A program made the translations under genes and the position numbers. 40,890 nucleotides of DNA from Bifidobacterium breve (GTDB lineage: Bacteria; Actinomycetota; Thermoleophilia; Miltoncostaeales; Miltoncostaeaceae). The stretch spans positions 1-40,890 of the forward strand of contig CAMAVU010000007.1 of the NCBI GenBank assembly GCA_945861935.1, read 5' to 3'. Of this stretch, positions 35,001 to 40,890 are shown in pieces (the stretch's first letter is position 1; the number at the start of each line of letters is the position of its first letter). Below the pieces are notes generated by a model. It did no database searches and had not been told where the DNA came from. It saw nothing but the letters and a program-made list of their open reading frames with translations.

Positions 35001-35660
35001 ATGGCGAATGACAGGGAAGCCGCTTGGGCCGCTGCGGGTGTCGCCTGCGCCCGGCTCATCGAGGACGGCATGCGCGTAGGGCTCGGCACCGGCAGGGCCG
35101 CCACGGCGGGAATCCGCGCACTCGGACACCGGGTCCGCGAGGAGGGCATCCGCGTGATCGGCGTCCCCACCTCGGACGCCAGCAGGCGTGTGGCCGACGA
35201 GGAGGGCATCGCACTGGGCGAACCGGGCCCACCCCTGGACCTCGCGTTCGACGGCGCCGATGCCATTGACCCGATGGGCCTGTGTGTGAAGGGCGCGGGC
35301 GGGGCGATGGTGCGGGAGCGCGTGCTGGCCGAGAGCGCCGGGCGCTTCCTCGTGCTGGTGGACGCGCCGAAGATCGTGTCGTCGCTCGACGAGTGGGGCA
35401 CCCTTCCTCTGGCCGTCGTCCCGTTCGCAGCCGACGCGGTGGCCCGGGAACTCGCCGGGTTCTCCCCCACGCCCCGCCCGGTGCGCAGCGACGACGGAAT
35501 GGTGCTGATGGACCTTTCGGTCCCCACCGGATCGGACTGGGTGGCGGTCGCCGGCCAGGCCCGCTCCCTCGCGGGCGTGCTCGACCACGGGCTGTTCCGC
35601 CTGGTTCTTGCCGACGTCATCATCGGGGCTCCCGACGGATCGGTGACGACGGCGGCGTGA
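35001..35660 (+). CDS. rpiA: Ribose-5-phosphate isomerase A
   Basis: Interconverts ribose 5-phosphate and ribulose 5-phosphate in the pentose phosphate pathway. 219 residues, the family's usual length. Marks are MRVGLGTGRAATAGIRALG for the phosphate loop, VPTSDASRRVADEEGI, LDLAFDGADAIDPMG with the catalytic acidic residues, and VKGAGGAMVRERVLA with the catalytic Lys. ATG 35001 follows a TACCCT hexamer by six bases. It heads the operon with murT: its TGA overlaps the murT GTG. A pathway link to cell-wall amidation is not obvious. Confidence 0.93.
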   Translation: MANDREAAWAAAGVACARLIEDGMRVGLGTGRAATAGIRALGHRVREEGIRVIGVPTSDASRRVADEEGIALGEPGPPLDLAFDGADAIDPMGLCVKGAGGAMVRERVLAESAGRFLVLVDAPKIVSSLDEWGTLPLAVVPFAADAVARELAGFSPTPRPVRSDDGMVLMDLSVPTGSDWVAVAGQARSLAGVLDHGLFRLVLADVIIGAPDGSVTTAA

Positions 35661-37039
35661 GCACGAGGGCCCGCGCATCGGCGGCGGTTGCCCGCGCCGT
35701 GGGCAGGGCGTCGCGTGCGCTCGGCCGGGGAGGCGGTACCGCGCTTCCGGGGCATGTGCTCGTGAGGTTGGACCCCGGAGCCGTCGGACGGCTCGCCGCC
35801 GACCTCCCCGGGGGTTGCATCCTCATCTCCGCGACCAACGGCAAGACCACAACCACGCGCCTCCTCGTCGCGGCCCTGCGATCCAATGGTCAGAGGGTCA
35901 TCACGAACGCCGCGGGCGCCAACCTCATGAGTGGAGTGGCCACCGCGTTGGCGGAGGGCAGGACGGGTCAGGGCGCGCCGGCATGCGGGGCCTTCGAGGT
36001 GGACGAGGCCGCCCTCCCGGATGTGGCGGCCCGGGTGCGCCCCACCGTCCTCCTGCTGATGAACCTCTTCCGGGACCAACTCGATCGCCACGGGGAACTC
36101 GAGGCGATTGCCGGGCGGTGGGGAGCGATGCTGGAGGGGATGGACCCGGTACCCCGCCTTGTTCTGTGCGCGGACGACCCGCTCATCGCCGCCCTGCCCC
36201 GCCCCGGATCGGACGTCATCTGGTTCGGCATCGACGACCCCGCCGTGTCTGCAGGCGGCCTTCCGCATGCCGCCGACTCCATCCGCTGCCGCGCCTGTGC
36301 GACTCCGCTTGTATACGAAGAGGTATGGCTGGGTCACATGGGGACCTGGGCCTGCCCGGCCTGCGGCCTGCGGCGCCCCACCCCTGTCGTGGCCGTGGTG
36401 CATGCGGGGCTCGACGGAGCCCGGGGTGCCCGGCCCCGGTTCCGCACCACCGAGGGCGACGTCACCCTTGATCTGGGGCTGCCCGGCCTCCACAACGTGA
36501 TGAACGCCGCAGGGGCCCTGGCCGCGGCTCTGGCGATGGGGGTCCCCGCCGCCGACGCCGCTGTGGCGATTTCGGGTGTGGGCGCGGCGTTCGGCCGGGG
36601 CGAACGCGTGCGCGTGGATGACCGCGAGGTGGTACTGCTCCTCGCGAAGAATCCCGCCGGGGCCAACGAGAACGTCCGCACACTGCTCCTCGAGGACCGC
36701 GACCACGATCTGCTCGTGGCGCTGAACGACCGCATCGCCGACGGCCGGGATGTGTCATGGATCTGGGATGTTGACTGGGAGCCCATGCTCCCGCGCATCC
36801 GGCGCCTCACCGCCACCGGCACCCGGGCGCATGACCTGGCCCTGCGGTTCCGGTACGCGGGGCTGGACATGAGCCGCGTCCACGTCATCCCCGACCATGG
36901 GGCCGCTCTGGCCGGGGCACTGGCGGCGCTCCCCGCCGGAGGCACTCTGGACGTGCTCCCGACGTACACCGCAATGCACGAGATCCGCACCGATCTGGTG
37001 GCTCGCGGGGCGGCGAGCGCGTTCTGGGACCCAGCCTGA
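35657..37039 (+). CDS. murT: Lipid II isoglutaminyl synthase, MurT subunit
   Basis: With GatD it amidates the alpha-carboxyl of the D-Glu in lipid II, using ATP and glutamine; MurT activates the substrate. 460 residues. It shows the Mur-ligase P-loop SATNGKTTTTRLL (Lys63), NAAGANLMSGVATAL, NLFRDQLDRHGELE, and the MurT-specific zinc ribbon with C211, C214, C233 and C236. The C-terminal domain (DUF1727) starts near VVLLLAKNPAGANENVRTL, with a WDVDWE motif. GTG 35657 overlaps the rpiA stop (GTGA), so translation is coupled. The gatD gene is not adjacent but follows one gene later, which is unusual. Confidence 0.94.
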   Translation: MSTRARASAAVARAVGRASRALGRGGGTALPGHVLVRLDPGAVGRLAADLPGGCILISATNGKTTTTRLLVAALRSNGQRVITNAAGANLMSGVATALAEGRTGQGAPACGAFEVDEAALPDVAARVRPTVLLLMNLFRDQLDRHGELEAIAGRWGAMLEGMDPVPRLVLCADDPLIAALPRPGSDVIWFGIDDPAVSAGGLPHAADSIRCRACATPLVYEEVWLGHMGTWACPACGLRRPTPVVAVVHAGLDGARGARPRFRTTEGDVTLDLGLPGLHNVMNAAGALAAALAMGVPAADAAVAISGVGAAFGRGERVRVDDREVVLLLAKNPAGANENVRTLLLEDRDHDLLVALNDRIADGRDVSWIWDVDWEPMLPRIRRLTATGTRAHDLALRFRYAGLDMSRVHVIPDHGAALAGALAALPAGGTLDVLPTYTAMHEIRTDLVARGAASAFWDPA

Positions 37040-37076
37040 GATGCCACGCACCCCCATCACCCCCGCGAGGGGGTTC

Positions 37077-37814
37077 ATGGCAGAACACGCCCACTACGAC
37101 GACGACGCCGGGTTCTGGGAGGAGCACGCCGACCGTCTGGGTGGCCCCGTGGTGGATCTGGGAGCGGCCGTCGGCCGCGTCACCATCCGGGTGGCGTTGC
37201 AGGGGCACGAGGTGTGGGCGGTGGATACCGATCGCGAGATGCTGGATGTCCTCGCCGAGAGGGCCCTTCGCGCCGGGGTACGTGGACTCATCCACGCGGT
37301 CCCGGGCTCGATGACCGACCCCCTCCCCGTCTCGGACGCCGGCCTCGTGATGGTTCCGATGAACACCCTCCAACTCCTGCGCCAGAGGTCCGATCAGGTG
37401 AGGTGCCTCGCGAGCGCTGCGTCCGGGCTGCGCGCAGGAGGCGAGATGATCTTCGATCTGGCCATGCCGCACCTCCGGGAGACCCGGGCCCTCCAGGGGG
37501 AGATCCTCGACACCGGCCGTGGCCTGGACGGCGACACCGGTGACGTTCTCCTGCACACAACCACTTTCGACGAGGTCACGCCAGCCACCGGCGAGGTCCG
37601 GATGCGCATCGTCGTGGACCGTATCCACCGCGACGGATCGCGCACCTCGGTGGAGCGTCCCCACCACCTGCACCTGTACGACCCGGACGAGATCCCCGCG
37701 CTCGCCCTGGACGCCGGCTTGGAAGTCGTCGCGGCCTGCGGGGGCTTCCGGGGCGAGCCGCTGGGTCCCGACTCCGACCGGCATGTGTGGCGGCTGCGAC
37801 GGCCCGGCCCATGA
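37077..37814 (+). CDS. SAM-dependent methyltransferase inserted between murT and gatD
   Basis: A 245-residue class I methyltransferase, soluble. Motif I is PVVDLGAAVGRVTIRVA (Ala replaces the usual Cys/Gly in the loop), motif II has the ribose-binding acidic residue in VWAVDTDREMLDVLAERA, motif IV lies near DAGLVMVPMNTLQLL and post-motif GLRAGGEMIFDLAMPHL is clear. The C-terminal half is beta-rich and carries PHHLHLYDPDEIPALALDAG, a common small-molecule methyltransferase ending. ATG 37077 has GAGGGGG just before it; ATG 37041, one base after the murT stop, is the alternative. Its stop overlaps the gatD start (ATGA). By position it may act on a cell-wall precursor or carrier, but the substrate is unknown. 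Confidence 0.85.
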   Translation: MAEHAHYDDDAGFWEEHADRLGGPVVDLGAAVGRVTIRVALQGHEVWAVDTDREMLDVLAERALRAGVRGLIHAVPGSMTDPLPVSDAGLVMVPMNTLQLLRQRSDQVRCLASAASGLRAGGEMIFDLAMPHLRETRALQGEILDTGRGLDGDTGDVLLHTTTFDEVTPATGEVRMRIVVDRIHRDGSRTSVERPHHLHLYDPDEIPALALDAGLEVVAACGGFRGEPLGPDSDRHVWRLRRPGP

Positions 37815-38611
37815 CCGACCCCTCGCACGTCGTCCGCCTGTGCCACCTCTACCCCGCGGAGATGAACATCTACGCCGACCGGGGCAACATCGCGGTCCTC
37901 AGACGCAGGCTCGAATGGCGGGGGCTGGGCCTCGTGGTCCACGAGGCCGGGATCGGGACATCCCTCACACCAGGGGACCATGACCTGTACTACCTCGGCG
38001 GCGGTCAGGACCGCGATCAGGCGATCGTCGCCGACGACCTTGCCCGCACGAAGGGTCCCGCCCTCTGCTCCGCCGTGGAGGACGGCGCCGCCCTGCTCGC
38101 CGTGTGCGGCGGCTTCCAGTTGACCGCTCGGGGATACGTCGCCGCGGACGGGTTCAGGATGCCGGGAATCGGCCTGCTGGACGCCGAGACCGTGGCCGGG
38201 CCCACCCGCCTCATCGGCGACGTCCTCATCGAGGCAACCCTCGATGGCCGATCGGGCGAGGTGGCCGGATTCGAGAACCATGCGGGACGCACCGTGCTCG
38301 GGCCAGGCGCCACGCCGTTCGGCCGTGTCATCGCCGGCCACGGAAACGACGGACGGGACGGCACTGAGGGGGCCACGCGCCTCCGGGCGATCGGAACATA
38401 TCTCCATGGGCCGCTCCTTCCGCGCAACCCCTGGGTGGCCGACACCCTGCTGCACTGGGCCCTCGCCCACCGGACGGGCGAAACCATCGTGCTTGATCCC
38501 CTCGACGATGCGCTGGAGGCGGAATCCCGGCAGGTCGCGAGCGGGCGTGCCCGGGGTGACCGCACCGAACGCCTTATCGGTCGCACCCGACGCGCTCGGT
38601 CCTCGCGGTGA
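37811..38611 (+). CDS. gatD: Lipid II isoglutaminyl synthase, GatD glutaminase subunit
   Basis: A glutamine amidotransferase of the CobB/CobQ-like class I type that feeds ammonia to MurT. 266 residues. The start VRLCHLYPAEMNIYADRGNI and YYLGGGQDRDQ are typical of GatD. The nucleophile is Cys99 in LLAVCGGFQL and the catalytic His is H199 in GTYLHGPLLPRNP. GFENHAGRT marks the substrate-channel region. ATG 37811 overlaps the methyltransferase stop by four bases. Last gene of the rpiA operon; a weak hairpin follows. Confidence 0.94.
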   Translation: MTDPSHVVRLCHLYPAEMNIYADRGNIAVLRRRLEWRGLGLVVHEAGIGTSLTPGDHDLYYLGGGQDRDQAIVADDLARTKGPALCSAVEDGAALLAVCGGFQLTARGYVAADGFRMPGIGLLDAETVAGPTRLIGDVLIEATLDGRSGEVAGFENHAGRTVLGPGATPFGRVIAGHGNDGRDGTEGATRLRAIGTYLHGPLLPRNPWVADTLLHWALAHRTGETIVLDPLDDALEAESRQVASGRARGDRTERLIGRTRRARSSR

Positions 38612-38612
38612 C

Positions 38613-38639
38613 CTCCGGGAGATACCCACATCCCCGGAG
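38613..38639 (+). terminator. Weak hairpin after gatD
   Basis: CTCCGGG (38613-38619) pairs with CCCGGAG (38633-38639) over a 13-nt loop, starting two bases after the gatD stop. Confidence 0.4.
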
Positions 38640-39062
38640 CCCGGGTGAAGCAGATGGGCCCCACGACCCCAGCCGAGGCGTCCCCCGCTCCGGCAGGGGG
38701 CGTTGCGTATCCAAACTCAGCCCGCGAGCCCCCCACGCCTCGCCCGGAGGCACAGCCGGGGTGCCCGCGCCGCGATCCCGGCAGGGTATCTGCCCGCCGT
38801 GGGGAGGTAAGGCATGACTTGAGGACCACCGGTCGGCCGGCGACGCCGGGCAGGTATTGAAGGGATTCCGGGTGTTCCCCCGTGCTCTCCGATGCTCAGG
38901 CGGCGCCCATCTGGTTCAGGCCGACGTTGCCGTCCGCTGCGCCCAGACGCGTCTGGGCCATGCGACCCCGTCACAGCCGAACGCGATAGTCACCCCAGGA
39001 TTAGCCTCCTGATCGGTGACCTGAACCGCGCCTGGGGACGACACCGGGCAGCCCCCACCCGG
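38640..39062. other. Non-coding stretch between convergent gatD and the RCC1 gene
   Basis: About 420 nt with no convincing gene on either strand. It holds a perfect 18-bp palindrome (38941-38958), a GGCAG-GGTAT-CTGCC hairpin near 38780-38794, and a small stem at the end of the RCC1 gene (ACCGGG 39043-39048 with CCCGGT 39058-39063). I compared the region with the common riboswitch cores I know and saw no match. Confidence 0.4.
38941..38958. repeat. Perfect 18-bp palindrome
   Basis: GCCCAGACG followed directly by its complement CGTCTGGGC, in the empty stretch between two convergent genes. As RNA it would make a tight hairpin; as DNA it could be a protein site. Confidence 0.6.
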
Positions 39063-40890
39063 TCAGGACGCGCCCAAGATGAACGCGACCGACCCCGCGA
39101 CGCCACGGCTGTCGGTGACACTCACGCGGAACGCTCCGGGGAACCCCGACTGGGACCGAAACCCCGTGACATCCACCGGGGAGGCCTGGTCACCTGTGAT
39201 GTCCCCGTTGCCGAGTTGGCCGTTGGCGTCAGTCCCCCAGCACCGCACCTCGCCCCGCCTGAGGACGGCGCAGGCGTGGTAATAGCCTGTGCTGATACCT
39301 CCCACCCCGCTGGCGAGGCCGAGGACGACTCCGGGGGAGGATACGTTGCCGCCGATGACGCCGCTCCCCGCTTCGCCGTTGACGTTGCTTCCCCAGCACA
39401 TCATGTCGCCTGCGGTGTTGGCGGCGCAGGTGTGGTACTCCCGCGTGCTCACCTGAGTGACATTGGACAGCGCCCCGGAGCCATTGGTGTCAACCACGAT
39501 CACCGGCGAGTCCTGTTGGGCTGTGCTCGCCCCCCCATTGCCGAGCTGGCCGTAGCCGTCAAACCCCCAGCACCTCACCCCACCCGCGGTCGTCACAGCG
39601 CAGGTATGCTTGGCGCCTCCTGCATCGACCTGAGCGATCCCGGTCAGCGGCGACGAGTCGGCGCTCGAGGTACGGACGTCCATCGGGGAGGTCTGGTTGG
39701 CTGTGACGGTCCCGTTGCCGAGTTGGCCGTTGCTGTCACTCCCCCAGCACTTCACCGCGCCCACGGTGGTGAGGGCGCAGGTGTGGCTCCACCCTGCGCT
39801 CACCTGCGCGATCCCCGTCAGCGCCGACGTGTCGGCGCCCGAGGTATGCACGTTCACCGGGGAGGGCTGATTCGCCGTGACCGCCGACCCGTTACCGAGC
39901 TGGCCGTTGCTGTCGTCCCCCCAGCACTTCACCCCACCTGCGGTGGTGACTGCGCAGGCGTGTTGCCACCCTACGTTCAGCTGAGCGATGCCCGTCAACG
40001 CCGATGTGTTGCCGCTCGCCGTGTGCACGTCCACGGGCGCGGTCTGGTCCGCGTCGCTGCCGTTGCCGAGTTGGCCGAAGCCGTCATACCCCCAGCACTT
40101 CACGCCCCCCGTGGTGGTGAGGGCACATGTGTGGTCATGACCTACGCCAATTTGCGAAATGCCGGAGAGGGGCGTGGAAACGGAAGGCGAACTCGACACA
40201 TCCACCGGGGTGGTCTGGGTGGTCGTGGTGGTGGCGCCGTTTCCGAGTTGGCCGCTGATGTCTCTCCCCCAGCACTTCACCCCGCCCGCGGTGGTGAGGG
40301 CGCAGGTGTGGGACTCGCCCGCGCTCACCTGCGCTGCGCGGAAGTTCCAAGCGGAGGCGGCGGGTCCGGTGAAGGTGCCGGTGGCCGTGTTGAAGGTGAC
40401 GCCTGTGGGCAACGTGCCCTGCACCGAGAAGGTGCGGGTGCCCTGCCCCCCACTCACCACGGGGCTCAGCACCTGCGCCGCCTGCCCGCTGGTGAACGTG
40501 GTGGTGGGGTAGGAGATGGCCGGGCTGGTGATGGCTGCGATCATCACCTGCCCGGAGGAGGAGGTGCCCACCTGATCGGTGGCGGTGATCCTCACCCACG
40601 CCGGGAAGCCCGCCTGGAGGCCGGTGCCGCTCACCAGAGCGGGGGTGGTCTGATTGGCGTCGGTGTTCGTGCCCAGTCTGCCGTAGAGCCCGGACCCGAA
40701 GCAGCGCGCCTCGCCGCTGGTCATCACCAGGCACGAGGAGGCGGTGCCTGCAGCCACCAGCGCGACATCAGGCAGTGCGCTCCCGCCGGGAGCCCCCAGC
40801 ACATCCACCGCGCTGGCGCTGGTGATATTGGTGCCGTCCCCGAGCCTCCCGCTTGATCCGGCCCCCATGCACTTGACGGTGGCGGTGCTC
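39063..40890 (-). CDS. RCC1-repeat protein with an Ig-like insertion (partial, 5' end outside the window)
   Basis: The gene enters from the right edge already within a repeat (V-K-C-M-G-A-G) and ends at TGA 39065-39063. About 608 residues are visible. Nine RCC1-type blades can be counted, two before and seven after an insertion. The typical unit is H-T-C-A-L-T-T-x-G-G-V-K-C-W-G then GQLGNG and P-V-D-V, about 55-60 residues long. Each has a Cys pair that could form a disulfide, which fits a secreted beta-propeller. The insertion (about 110 residues after repeat two) contains LPTGVTFNTATGTFTGPAAS, the signature of putative Ig domains of the He_PIG type. A partial Ig-like tail (FRVSVTDSRGVAGSVAFIL) ends the protein. 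Start and signal peptide are not visible. Likely an extracellular or surface binding protein. Confidence 0.88.
   Translation of the reverse strand, partial: STATVKCMGAGSSGRLGDGTNITSASAVDVLGAPGGSALPDVALVAAGTASSCLVMTSGEARCFGSGLYGRLGTNTDANQTTPALVSGTGLQAGFPAWVRITATDQVGTSSSGQVMIAAITSPAISYPTTTFTSGQAAQVLSPVVSGGQGTRTFSVQGTLPTGVTFNTATGTFTGPAASAWNFRAAQVSAGESHTCALTTAGGVKCWGRDISGQLGNGATTTTTQTTPVDVSSSPSVSTPLSGISQIGVGHDHTCALTTTGGVKCWGYDGFGQLGNGSDADQTAPVDVHTASGNTSALTGIAQLNVGWQHACAVTTAGGVKCWGDDSNGQLGNGSAVTANQPSPVNVHTSGADTSALTGIAQVSAGWSHTCALTTVGAVKCWGSDSNGQLGNGTVTANQTSPMDVRTSSADSSPLTGIAQVDAGGAKHTCAVTTAGGVRCWGFDGYGQLGNGGASTAQQDSPVIVVDTNGSGALSNVTQVSTREYHTCAANTAGDMMCWGSNVNGEAGSGVIGGNVSSPGVVLGLASGVGGISTGYYHACAVLRRGEVRCWGTDANGQLGNGDITGDQASPVDVTGFRSQSGFPGAFRVSVTDSRGVAGSVAFILGAS

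Noticed and set aside
38640-39062. Riboswitch or small RNA in the gap between gatD and the RCC1 gene
   Set aside because: I saw none of the conserved core segments of cobalamin, SAM, TPP, glycine or c-di-GMP riboswitches, and the gap is downstream of both flanking genes.
39460-40330. CRISPR-like array suggested by regularly spaced similar blocks
   Set aside because: The repeats are about 170-180 bases long, imperfect and in a single open frame; they are the RCC1 units.
38892-40856. A 654-codon plus-strand frame opposite the RCC1 gene
   Set aside because: It repeats with the same period as the RCC1 units on the other strand, so it is their mirror image.

Overview
The window reads as a chromosomal segment of a GC-rich, deep-branching actinobacterium. 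Thermoleophilia (Gaiella/Solirubrobacter-like) is my best guess. The grounds are the two-subunit glycyl-tRNA synthetase (glyQ/glyS) next to ppdK, dgt, dnaG and a primary sigma factor, the MurT/GatD pair, an ACT-domain malic enzyme, -10 hexamers of the form TAnnnT, and many genes that appear to be leaderless. The assignment is inference from gene content. I found no phage, plasmid, IS element, CRISPR array or rRNA, and one tRNA (Leu-CAA).

Left part (1-11.9 kb) is a mosaic of short units: a lipoprotein, a DEAD-box RNA helicase with a TTG start, a DUF4287/DUF1801 protein, a secreted DUF6636-like protein, an aldo/keto reductase with an S4 RNA-binding protein, then CtaG (cytochrome oxidase assembly) coupled to a secreted beta-lactamase-like serine hydrolase. 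After a stretch that looks like a decayed HdeD-type membrane gene come a tyrosine-recombinase catalytic domain without its usual N-terminal half, a MurD-like ligase, a cysteine-dioxygenase-like cupin, an RraA-family protein and a YciI-family protein.

The middle (11.9-24.8 kb) is core information processing. On the minus strand lies polA - a small J-domain-like gene - rpsA - coaE - lytic transglycosylase. Divergently transcribed is an ACT-domain malic enzyme, followed by tRNA-Leu and a quinone oxidoreductase. An OmpR-type response regulator is interrupted by a TGA exactly where the family has a conserved Trp. A gene of unknown function, dgt and dnaG form a tightly coupled minus-strand unit.

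24.9-34.0 kb holds glyQ-glyS-ppdK (minus), then cyclophilin and the primary sigma factor (plus), then yqgE, a small membrane protein and an NrtR-like regulator (minus). Malic enzyme and PPDK together would supply pyruvate and then PEP from C4 acids.

Right part (34-40.9 kb) has a metallo-beta-lactamase-fold hydrolase divergent from an rpiA-murT-methyltransferase-gatD operon whose stop and start codons largely overlap. MurT/GatD amidate the glutamate of lipid II. The methyltransferase between the two subunit genes is unusual and is the best candidate here for something undescribed. The right edge is a truncated secreted RCC1-repeat protein with an Ig-like insertion.

Cell-envelope functions recur (CtaG, serine hydrolase, MurD-like ligase, transglycosylase, MurT/GatD), but not as a single cluster. 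At least ten genes have a TAnnnT-like hexamer only 6-8 nt before the start codon, so leaderless translation is probably common.
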